This document shows, piece after piece, positions 46,050 through 55,915 of a DNA stretch of 64,000 nucleotides (positions are counted from its first letter, which is position 1; the number at the start of each line of letters is the position of its first letter). The notes below the pieces were generated by a model that saw nothing but the letters and a program-made list of their open reading frames with translations, was not told the origin of the DNA and ran no database searches. A program made the position numbers and the translations under genes. Source of the DNA: Gnetum montanum. Lineage: Eukaryota > Streptophyta > Gnetopsida > Gnetales > Gnetaceae. The stretch lies in the NCBI GenBank assembly GCA_015680685.1, contig MNCI01004284.1, forward strand, positions 71,500-135,499. The letters are read 5' to 3'.

Positions 46050-47256
46050 CAATAATTTCTTCATCAGATCAAATACTTCATGGAAATTAATGGACACCTT
46101 TACAAGGTGTGTGCCAATGGCTTGATCCATTGGTGTGTCCCTGATGAAGATCAACTAGGTGTTCTCTAGGATGCTCACAAAGGGTCTTGCAGAGTCCACT
46201 ATGCATAGAGACACATCACCATAAAAATCCTAATGGTAGGATATGATTAGCCTACAATCTTTAGGAACACCCACCAGTTCATCAAGTCTTGTGAACATTG
46301 TCAACAGGATGGGGGGATGACCACTCACATGGAAGGTTCTCAACAATGGATTCAACCACTAGAACCTTTCAACATATGGGGCATTGATTTTATGGATCCC
46401 ATTACATCCATGTCCAACAGAAAGGTGCATATTATAGTAGTAATTGATTACTAAAAAAATGGGTAGAAGTAGTAGCTGTTACTAATTGTACATCATCCAC
46501 TGCTACCAAATTTTTTTAACAAAATATCATGAATAGGATTTGGGTGCCATGTTCACTAATTTCTGATAATGGAACTCATTACTAATTTCTGATAATGGAA
46601 CTTATTTTATAGGTGCCACATTTAGAAAATTAATCCCACACTTGGGGGTAGAACATAAATTAACAACACCTTATCACCCCTAAGCCAATGGTCAAGCAAA
46701 GGTAACCAACTCGAAGATTACGAAAATATTAACATGCACCATTAGAAAATATAGGAAGGATTAGAGTACAAAACTTAACAATGCTCTCTGGGCTTATCAT
46801 TCAACTTGGAAACTTCTTATTGGCTATTATCCCTTCGAATTAGTGTATGGGAAACTTCCAATGCTCCCAATTCAATCTAAGCTTCATACACTCTCAACGA
46901 CCTATGATCTAAACCTTGACCTAATTTTAACATAGAAAGAAAGATTAATCACCCTAAACATGCTAGATGAAAATTGATTAGTGGCCCTATCCTTGAATGA
47001 GGTGAAAAAGACATTTAATAAGCAATGTCATGACCTTAGAATCAGGAAAGTAAAACTTCAACTAGGAGATAAGGTCCTCTACTGGAACCCTACACATGTA
47101 CCCCAAAATGTAAAATTCCAAAAATTGTGGGAGGGACCTTATATAATTGATCAAACCTTTTACTCTCGGACCATGATAATCTACAAACCTGACAACCCGA
47201 ATAAAAAACAACTAGTCAACATTCAACAAGTAAAGCCTTTCCTTGAACCAATATAG
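46050..47256 (+). pseudogene. Integrase of element G
   Basis: The zinc-binding part (HKGSCRVHYA...CEHCQQ, 46170-46310) is followed by a DDE core with WGIDFMDP (46378), ISDNGTHY (46555) and QANGQAKVTNSKITK (46682-46725). In the last block the expected Glu of Q-A-E is Lys. The C-terminus, in the open frame 46981-47256, reads LRIRKVKLQLGDKVLYW and FQKLWEGPYIIDQTF, and ends QVKPFLEPI without a chromodomain. A 27 bp direct duplication at 46557-46610 repeats the SDNGT codons. Confidence 0.8.
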
Positions 47257-48880
47257 GCTAGTGTAAATGCCACCTCAATGGGTGGACAACAACATTTCAT
47301 TTTTCAAATCTCCTCTTTCCAAATTAGTCATGGGGGAGATGGCCATCCATGCTAACCATCAAATTGGCTTCTTAGTTTTTCTACTTTTTTTTTCACATTT
47401 TTGGATTTTTCAAGTTTTTCTAATTTTACACCATCTTTAGTACCTTTGAAACTTCTTGATTCTTTTACACTTTCTTATATATTTTACTTTATTTTGTTTT
47501 CTTTTTTTTAGTGTGATATTTCTTTATTTTTCCTTATTTTTGCTAATAAAATGACTTTATTGTCATAGGATACAATGTCATTGTTGTTGTTTACTAATGA
47601 TGCTTTGTGCTTAATGTTGTGACTGTTGATGTTTAGTTTCTATTTTTCAATTCTAATGTCTGATACTTTAATATCATTTATTTTTCATGGAATAGGTAGT
47701 GAGTCCACATTATCTGCTCATCCAATGGACTCTATGATTTTCCTTGTTCTAGGAATTTGAGGTCCCTTCCACTAAAGAAACTTTTAATTAATCAGTAACC
47801 TTGGTAGTTCTAGAATTAGGAAGGATCCAAAGGTTTGTAAAGGGTATGACTTCAAGAGGACTCAATACCCTTTGTACTTTTCTACTTGCTTGAGTGCTTG
47901 CGTGTTTTTCATGAACTTCTTACCATTCCAAACCATCCATTGAAGGAAGTCAAAATAATGTCATTACATGGTGTGGTTCCCATTTAAAAAATAAAAAATA
48001 AAAAATGATGGGAATTCAAAGTACACCCCTTTGACATGAATAAGTCCTCACATGGTGTGGCTCCAATTTCAAAGAAAAAACAATGGAAATTCAAAGCATA
48101 CCCAAATAAATGGGCTACAAGCACTAGATATGGGACTCGAATAGCATGCACCTATGCCTGAAGGTGCCCTCTAACTAAGGCCCTCTCTCTCACTTCCTAC
48201 TTCTCTTTTCTTCTCTTTGTGAAATGATGGTTGTTTTGTGGAAGCACTCTTATGTCTCAAGTGGGTGGATTGATCTTGGAGTGGCGATGCAAAGTCAATT
48301 AAAGTAAATGGTTTTGTTTTTGACTGAGGATGGAACTTCTCAAGTCATTTTAAACATAAATTCCATAAGGGAATTATTATGACCTCGAGTCAGAACTCCA
48401 TTCCACCTTCTCTATCATCCATCCATGCTGCCATAACTCATCTCACTACCAAGCTCTATGTTGTACTCTATATCTTAGTCTGATGTGTTGGGATTCTTGA
48501 GTAGATTCTTTTAGGTTGATCTTTAACTTATCATGATCATTAAATCAACTATGGGGTTCATGGACTCCTTAGTTAGGGTTATGCAAGGATAAACAGGGCA
48601 TGAGCCTACTATGGGGAGGACCCTCTTGCATAGCTCTTGGCTTTGTTAGTTAAGGTTCCTTACCATTGACATCACTACAATCCTATCTTTCGCATTTTCC
48701 ATTGAGTAAATTGCTCAATGCTCCTTAATCTTTCATTTCATTCATCTACTAAATCAAATTTTCTTCTTTTTCAAAATTATAAGCTTCAACACCCTCTTCT
48801 CATGTTTTCATAATATTCTTGGTCTTTTAAGCTTTCATTTGACACCAATTTCACTTACAAACTCTTCATATTTTGCAAGT
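47257..48880 (+). other. Post-pol spacer of element G
   Basis: Non-coding. It contains a poly-T tract (47380-47540), degraded hairpin repeats (47955-48110) homologous to 31501-31634 of D, blocks shared with D down to 48480, and the stem-loop at 48578-48634. Confidence 0.7.
48578..48634 (+). other. Conserved stem-loop of element G
   Basis: GTTATGCAAG (48578-48587) pairs with CTTGCATAGC (48625-48634) with one G-U pair. The loop contains ctatggggaggaccc. It is homologous to the stems in B and C. In D (31042 region) only the 5' arm survives. Confidence 0.6.
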
Positions 48881-48899
48881 TTGACTATGATGGTCAACA

Positions 48900-49139
48900 A
48901 TTGCATCATTGAGGCCCCATCGACGCATCTACCCTAGTCAATGAGACCCAATTGACTAGGCCTCATTGACGCATCATAAAAACCCTATATATACTACCAA
49001 ACACTTTGTTATTTTTTTCCATTTTCTCATAACACAAGGAGAGTTTTTGAAACTTTTCAAAGTCCAAAACCTTCCAAAGCTCATAACTTCCCAGCCCTTT
49101 ATTCAAATCACTTCGTTTTTTGATCCTATGCTTACCAAA
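48900..49139 (+). promoter_or_regulatory. U3-like repeats, TATA and leader upstream of the 3' ORF (G)
   Basis: Units such as gcatcattgaggccccatcg and gcctcattgacgcatc (48902-48973), the same motif family as the LTR U3, are followed by CCTATATATACTACC (48983-48997). A 140 bp segment aligned without gaps to D then ends at donor-like AAAG|GTAAAA (49139/49140). This is the layout of a promoter plus an untranslated first exon for the 3' ORF. Confidence 0.5.
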
Positions 49140-49459
49140 GGTAAAATTTTTATTTTGGGGGCCACAAACCTTAAGGTTTCTGATGAAAAATTGATGAAAT
49201 TTTTTGGAAATTTTCCTAACTTCCCCAAGGGTTAACAACCTTAACCATATATACACATCAACTTTTTCACAAGTTAATCCTTCCAACAAACTGTGGGATG
49301 AATTATTAATGAAAATAAATAAATAAATGATAATTGGATTAATTAAATTAGCCATTATCACAACTTAGCCAAAGTGTAACCATCCTTAAGAGTTAAGGTA
49401 TCCTAATTATTTTAAGGTTACACAATGATTCCTAATCCATGGTCTTATTCTGATTACAG
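49140..49459 (+). other. Candidate intron before the 3' ORF (G)
   Basis: GTAAAA at 49140 and tctgattacag at 49449-49459 bracket 320 bp. The acceptor abuts the ATG. Both sites are conserved in D (about 30481 and 30171, minus), where the interval is of similar length. Confidence 0.45.
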
Positions 49460-52340
49460 ATGGCACCCAAACAAAAACGTCCATAGGAAGGAGTAACCTT
49501 GCAACCATGGGTGAAACAACCTAGAGCTAGAAGGGGCTAGTAAAAATAAGGCCAAGAACTACCTGAGGTGACCCATGCAATGGGACCTCTCCATGAGAAA
49601 CCTAAAGTGGAATTTGTCAAATAGTTTCTAGAGGAAGAAGTGCCAACCAAACAATCACAAAGAGGAGAAGTGTCTGGTCCCATGCCAAGGCTCGAGGTCA
49701 CTTTGACCCAAGCCTTCCTTGATATCATCAATTCTTGAGAGATTCAACGATATGTTCTTCAAGAGATCAAATTCAGGCCATTTTTGGAGAAATCTCCAGA
49801 GGATGTCAAGACTAAATTGTGAACCTCTCCCATGTGGCCAATTGTCACGTCCAGTGGGAAGCGGTACATAGAAGAAACATATCTCTTCTAGAATAATTGA
49901 AGGTTGGGATCCACAGTCAAGATCAAGGATATTCAAGTGTCCTATTTAACAAAAGCTATTGCACAAGCACTTGGGTTACCTAACAATGGAACATAGCTAG
50001 CAGAATTATCCACACAAGGTGATCCTAAGGCCAAGAAGGAGTGGACCGAACATTGCTACGAGGTAGACCATAAGGAGTTTGGTGTGCTTACACTAGTGGG
50101 GCAGATTTATTTCAAGATTGCGGCTTATCACCTTAATCCAACGGTGAGGCTAACCAAGGTAATTTCTTTCTCCACTTGAGCATGCATCGCTTTAAGCACG
50201 AAGTTTCCCATTAACCTTCCACAGCTGCTATACTTGGAAATTGAGAAGAATTTCAAAGAAAATCCTACCCTTTCCATGCCTCATCAAGAAACCTTGCAAG
50301 AGGGTAGGCATCGTTTACTACTCTAATGATTCACTCAAGCATATTCCTTTGGCTTCATGGTCCAAGATCATGAAAGAGAAGATGCTAGTGATGACTCAAT
50401 TAAAGGAGCTGCTGCCACCACCACCCACTCAAGAGACAACACTAGAGGCTTATGCAACCATTGAGCATATGAGAAAAATCCAAGAATAGCTCTTGAGAAA
50501 ACAAGAGCAACAAGTAGGAATGAGTGGGGTAGATCCATTTGTGTACCAGCCAATGATAAGTCACCTTAATGAGGTGGCTCGAATAGTTAGCTAGATGGAG
50601 AGAGGTGGTTCCATTTTCTCTATCCAAAGAATGCGGCTACCTTCAAGGTTAGATCTCAACACTCGAGAGGTAACAGTGTCACTAGCAACACACCATCTAT
50701 TCCTAAAAATCTTTGGGAATGTTGCCACTTTTTCGGTGTAGTTGGAGGAAGGTGAAGAGAGTAACTATCTTGGTGATGCAGTACCAAGGGCAAGAGACAT
50801 CAATAGAAGTAGTGGCTAATCATGTTGTAGAAGCATTAAATGCACTTGTGGCATCTATACCAAACATATTTGCACTTCAAGATGTGAAAAAATTCATAGG
50901 CACGATTAGCGAAAAATTAAATGCAGCTCAGCGTGAAAAATTGTTAGAATGACTAGTTGGAGCTGGGCAATGGACTTTGGATATTTTTGATCTTCTATAG
51001 AACATCACCACAACCTAGTTAGAGCTAATAAACGTAAGGGGAAAATGCATTATTTTGCAGGGGTAACTAAAAATAGCCCAAGAGCAAAATCAACACTTGG
51101 TTTTAGAGGTTACTGAACTTCGGGCCTGACTTGCAGATCAAGCTATCCTTAGCCTAGCAATGACAATAGATGAAGCTATCAAACAGCTTCAAGAATGATT
51201 TCAGAAGGTTGTGGAGGAGGCAATGATGGACATCTTTAAATAGCCCATAGTAGAACCTAAAACACACTCAATCCAAAAGGACTTAAATCAAATGTGCCAA
51301 GATAATGAACCATTGATTGCATAAAATCATCGCCTATGAAATGTTAATGCTCAAAAAGATCAAATGCAAGAACTCATTCATCAACAACAGGAATAGATTA
51401 CTAGGGTAAACACTAAATTGAGGAAATTAGCTACAAAAAATCATAATCTATCAATGGAGGAGGTATGCACCTTGCATCAAAATTCTACCATCGAGATCGT
51501 TGCTCGGAAGAACAAATCCCTCAAATTTCAAAAAGTGAAGAATCACTACAGGGAGCAAGTTGGCCTACAAAAGGAAGTGAATAAAAAAAATTTAGATGAT
51601 GAAGATGAAACTAAATGAAGCCCTCCAACAACTCCAACAAGGAAGAGAGATGTGGCAACCCATCATTAATGGGGTCAATGCCTACAACAAAGCAGAGCTT
51701 CACTTAAAGGAGTTGCAAATCAAGGAAATGATAGAGTACATGGAGTTGGTCAACCTCCATTATGCAAACTTGGCAATGCGAACAACCAAATGACTATGGT
51801 TAAAATTGGAGAAACAAGTGGTTAGCTTGTATCTACTATATGAGGCTGAGTTCAAGCACCACAAGGACACCAAGCAATAGCTTGAGACTGCTAATGTTGA
51901 ACTCAAAGTTCTCAAAGGGTGATTTAAAGATCAATAATCTATTGTTGAGAACCTAGCCAAATAGATAAATAATTATCATGAGCTAAAGAACACAGTCTAA
52001 ACTTTCGACATAAAATGCAAACAGTTCACTACCTAGTTCGTCAATGCAAAGGAGTTGTTTCTAGCAATCTCATGTCCCTGGGATGTGCCTATTCCAACCC
52101 ACACTGGGGAAGCTATGTGGATAGTGCATGATCCAAAGAGTACGAAGGAGGACATGAAGCACTGCTAGATTCTTTCTACCTCCTGCCTGAAGTTGCAGTA
52201 GCAAGATTGCCATAGCCTCCTCAACTACCTATGCGTTAAGTTGGTGAAGGTCCTTTGGAGCCTCAAGAACCACCATTGCCTGGGACCATTTGATCTTCTC
52301 CATCAACTTCACACCATCAAGGAACATGCTATCCAATTTT
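49460..52340 (+). pseudogene. Long 3' ORF of element G (decayed)
   Basis: A frame starting MAPKQKRP at 49460, with homologous text in D and K, running about 2.9 kb (roughly 950 codons) with many stops. The N-terminal half is globular (for example WTEHCYEVDHKEFGVLTLVG and PINLPQLLYLEIEKNFKENP) and faintly resembles the plant-transposon domain of Athila/Tat accessory ORFs. From 51060 on it becomes a long heptad-like coiled coil, including frames at 51418-51618 and 51596-51793 (ELHLKELQIKEMIEYMELVN). No transmembrane segment was seen, so calling it an envelope protein is not justified. Confidence 0.6.
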
Positions 52341-52532
52341 GAAGATTTGAGTCATGGTGTTCAATTTTGTATCCTAAACATTGTCATTTTTTGTAATAAG
52401 TTGATTCGTACACTCCATTTTTTCTGAAGTCAATTAGTTTGTTTTGCTTGAAGAAAAGTCAGTTAATAATTCCATATCTTTCCAATTTTGTAAAAGAACT
52501 TGAGGACAAGTTTTCATTTAGTCATGGGGGTA

Positions 52533-53441
52533 TGATGAATCACGTTTTGTTGGCTACATTGATGAGACCTCATTGACATGACCTCATCATCTAGGCCTTG
52601 TCGACGAGGCCTAGTTGATGCATCATCGACATGGCCTTGTTGATGTAGTGTCTATAGTTAGTTATAACTATGCACATGCAGCTACATTTATGGCAAGTAG
52701 AGATTGTAGTTGTAGTGGAGCTCTTGCATTTTTTTCATTTGAAAATTAGAATTTTTCCTCTGAGTGCCCATAGCAGGAGTCATTGAGTGTACGGATCTTT
52801 ATTCGAGCATTGTTGTACTTGAGCATGATAGTGTGTGCAACAATAAAGATGAATTTTTTGATAAACCTTGTAGCACTTTGGATAGATTAACTATTTCATT
52901 TATGAATTTAATGTTTTCAATTATTTATTAATTATTTTCCAATTATTATGTTAATGAAGAAATTAAGTCAAATAGATTATGCACACATAAGTATGACCGC
53001 TTCGAGCGTAACACATATTCACTTGGTAATCCCAACAGTGTTATTGCTTGGTTCACCCAATAGCGTAGCGCTTGGTTGCCCAACAGTAGATACATGGGTT
53101 TAGGATATGTATGGAAAGTGGGAACAAATACTTATGTTATGATTAGTTGAATGATTAGTTAATTAGTTAAGTTATATTAGTTAATCAAATTTCTTTTTAT
53201 CTACATCTCAATCACCCAACTATAAAACACAAAGTGATAAAAATTGAATGCCTCAGTTACACAACCATATCAATGAACGTCACAAATTTAATTGGAAAGA
53301 CAATGATTGACCTTAAGGCTAGATTCACTTCCTAAAGGGCTAGTGCACCAAATACAAGAAAGTTTGCGAAATTGGATTGGATCGTGCATGAATGCTTTGT
53401 GATTCGTATGGTTGGGCATAGGGGTACCTCACCGCTCATCA
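52533..53441 (+). repeat. Element G 3' LTR
   Basis: 909 bp, TGATGA...TCATCA. The U3 array (52550-52650) matches the 5' LTR, and the TATA box is mutated (gttataactatg, 52661-52672). Confidence 0.9.
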
Positions 53442-53446
53442 CTAAT

Positions 53447-54200
53447 CCACTCAATTCTCTCAATCACATGCTCACTAAAGTAAAGTAGAAAGACTCATTT
53501 GGCCTCACCAATGTAAAGCATAAAAAGAAAAAGTAATAAAGAAAGAAAATGAAAAGAAAAAGTAATAAACATAGGGAAAGCATGTTAGGGATATTGCCCA
53601 TAGACCAAAAAAGGGATGCTATGTTGTAGAAGTAGGAGATATCTAGATTGCTAAACCTAACCTCTCTGTTACCTTGCTCATATACAAGTTTCATAGTCCT
53701 TATGTCACTCTACACTTAACACTCCCTCACTACATTAGGGAGGAGATACTTGTTCAACCTCACTAATGCTGAATATAGAGAGGAATGATACTAAATAAGG
53801 AGAGGGGATAAGCAAAACAAGATAGAAATATAGTATAGAATAGTAGAAGTTATAGTATTTGAAAATAAAAAGGAAAAAAGCTAGAGGAGAAAAGAGGATA
53901 TTGCCCATACACTTGTTATGAGGATGGTGCTATGCCATTGAAGTGGGACATGGCTAAATCCTACATACTATATGACTAAAAAGGATGTCATATATACTAT
54001 TGAAGTAAGCCCTCCCTATCCCACTCAATAATATACTCAATCATACCCTCACATGAAGCAATGAGATATTTAGTCACTTAAAAACCACATTGGTTGTGCT
54101 AAGTACATAAAGTAAAACAAGATAGATAACATATGGAAATATGGGAAAAATAGTTAGAGAAATACCAATATATGAGATAGAGAGAGGCTAAATATCTTAA
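53447..54200. repeat. Imperfect tandem repeats right of element G
   Basis: Two to three degenerate units of about 310 bp, each with an A/G-rich part (agaaaaagtaataaa, aaaaaggaaaaaagc) followed by atattgcccata...gatgctat...gaagtggga and a cactccctcac-like part. Part of a further unit lies at 39955-40030, so element G inserted within the array. The unit has no recognisable coding content. Confidence 0.5.
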
Positions 54201-55800
54201 GAACAATAATGCAAAAAAAAAAAAAGGATTTAGAACAAGTCTATTATCCTGATGTAATATGTATTCCATCATAGTAAAGAAGAGCTAATAAAAGCAAACT
54301 TCCACTAAGAGAATACTCATTCAATCTTGAATAGTTAGCATGTTTAATACTATAGTTTGCCTATATGTAGTAGCACTTGAGGAGGCTTCAATTAATAGGC
54401 TTTGGAAACTAATGTTATTATAGATCATATAGAATGTAGGTGCCATTTTGTAGACATTGAATTACCAAAAAAGGACCCTACCTACTGGGAGAGAACCTCA
54501 TATCTCTAGAATTTAGAAACTAATGGAGAACTAGATTACCATTATAGTTCTCTTTGATTTAGACTTGTCTAAAGTGGCAATGTTGAATATCTACTTGATA
54601 TTCAGGTAGATGGTAAAGAATATCTTACTGATGTTCTTTAAAATGATTCAACTCAACGCATCGCATATTTTTGTTGTCTTGATCTAAACATAAATTATGC
54701 AAAGTAACATGGAGAGATAAGATATGGAGCTGAGCTAGTAAGATTGTCTTAGAATCATAGTTTAAGAAGTATGGAGTACAACTAGTAACTATATGAAAAG
54801 TGGTATGATAGATCCATAAGGCATAAGATAGATGTATTGTTATTCATTTAAATTTTTATTAATATGATTTGGTTGAAACTAAAACTATGAGTATACTTAC
54901 GATTGGAAATTTACCTCTACCTCTACGTCTAAAGATGGTTATCAAAGGAAAATGGTATGATTTTTCCTACAAAGTTTATTGTTTTGTATTGTAAGCCAAA
55001 AAAAATTTGTTAAAGAAATTAAATTAAAATGAAAATAAAAGAATCCAAGAAAATGAAGTTATTTTGTTTCAAAAACCATTAATAGTAGAAGTGAGACACA
55101 TCTACAAAAAAAATTGGAAATTTTAATTTAAGAAAGCTTCCAAGAAGCAAAACAACAAAAACCAACACTATCTATGTATCTTGTAAATGATATTTAAAAG
55201 TTGGAAGAAGATATGCTAGCTATTTTAGCTAGTTTAAAATTGAGTTTATTTAATGTAAAAATTACAAAAAATAGTGATCAAAACCATCATAACCTTGATT
55301 AGATGCACCTAGGCAGTATTTACAAACATGGACCATTCCAATCCAACAAATGACTTTGTGCACCTACAACATACAAGCTATGTGCTCAAATCAAAAAAAG
55401 TACACAAATTAAAAATCCAAAATAAATATAATTGATGATGAACACAAATTAGCTAGAATTGCATCATAAATAGTTATCCATCAAAAGAATTTGAGGAATG
55501 AATAAAAAATTAAAATTATTTATTAAAAAGATGGCAACTCCTATGAATTTTTATGAATCTCATTCTCTAAATGTATTTTTGCAATAGATTTGTATTTGCA
55601 AGTTACGAGATCTTTTTATACTTAACATCTTTCTTGGAAAATAGAAATATTTGTAGAAAAGATACCCATTTGCAAATTTACTGCTTTTGAATACATGAAC
55701 CAGTAGCTGCTGCGAACTCGTGAAATTTCTGTCAAATTCACAAATCCCCCGGGCATAGATCAATAGAATTGCTAAATACAGAGCAGCTATGAAGTTTAAT
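54201..55800. other. Unassigned AT-rich sequence
   Basis: Nothing recognisable. Stops in all frames, with a poly-A tract at 54215-54226. This is intergenic DNA between the repeat array and the P450 3' end. Confidence 0.5.
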
Positions 55801-55807
55801 CGGGGAA

Positions 55808-55857
55808 TTTATTCAGTTTGGGACCAGTAGATTTACCATTTGAGCTGGCACTTTATT
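55808..55857 (-). terminator. Candidate poly(A) signals of the P450 gene
   Basis: On the minus strand AATAAA occurs at 55857-55852 and 55813-55808, about 60 and 100 bp downstream of the P450 stop codon. Confidence 0.5.
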
Positions 55858-55915
55858 GGTTTTGCGAATGTTATTTAGGCATGGTTGCTATGGATGACTT
55901 GGAAATGTTAGGTTC

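Larger units (their letters stand above)
40066..53441 (+). mobile_element. Element G: complete 13.4 kb Ty3/gypsy element with 3' ORF
   Basis: Two LTRs (40066-40992, 52533-53441) are flanked by a perfect target duplication ctaat (40061-40065, 53442-53446). Internal order: PBS, gag, protease, RT, RNase H, integrase (pol order of Ty3/gypsy), a 2.2 kb spacer, a long 3' ORF, then a polypurine tract (gtcatgggggta, 52521-52532). No chromodomain follows the integrase. The tRNA-Asp primer, long spacer and extra 3' ORF fit the Athila/Tat branch. All coding parts carry stops and frameshifts, mostly of the C-to-T type, so it is inactive. Confidence 0.9.

Noticed and set aside
49460-52340. Retroviral-type envelope gene
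   Set aside because: The position after integrase is right, but no signal peptide, transmembrane segment or cleavage site was visible. Coiled coil alone is not enough.
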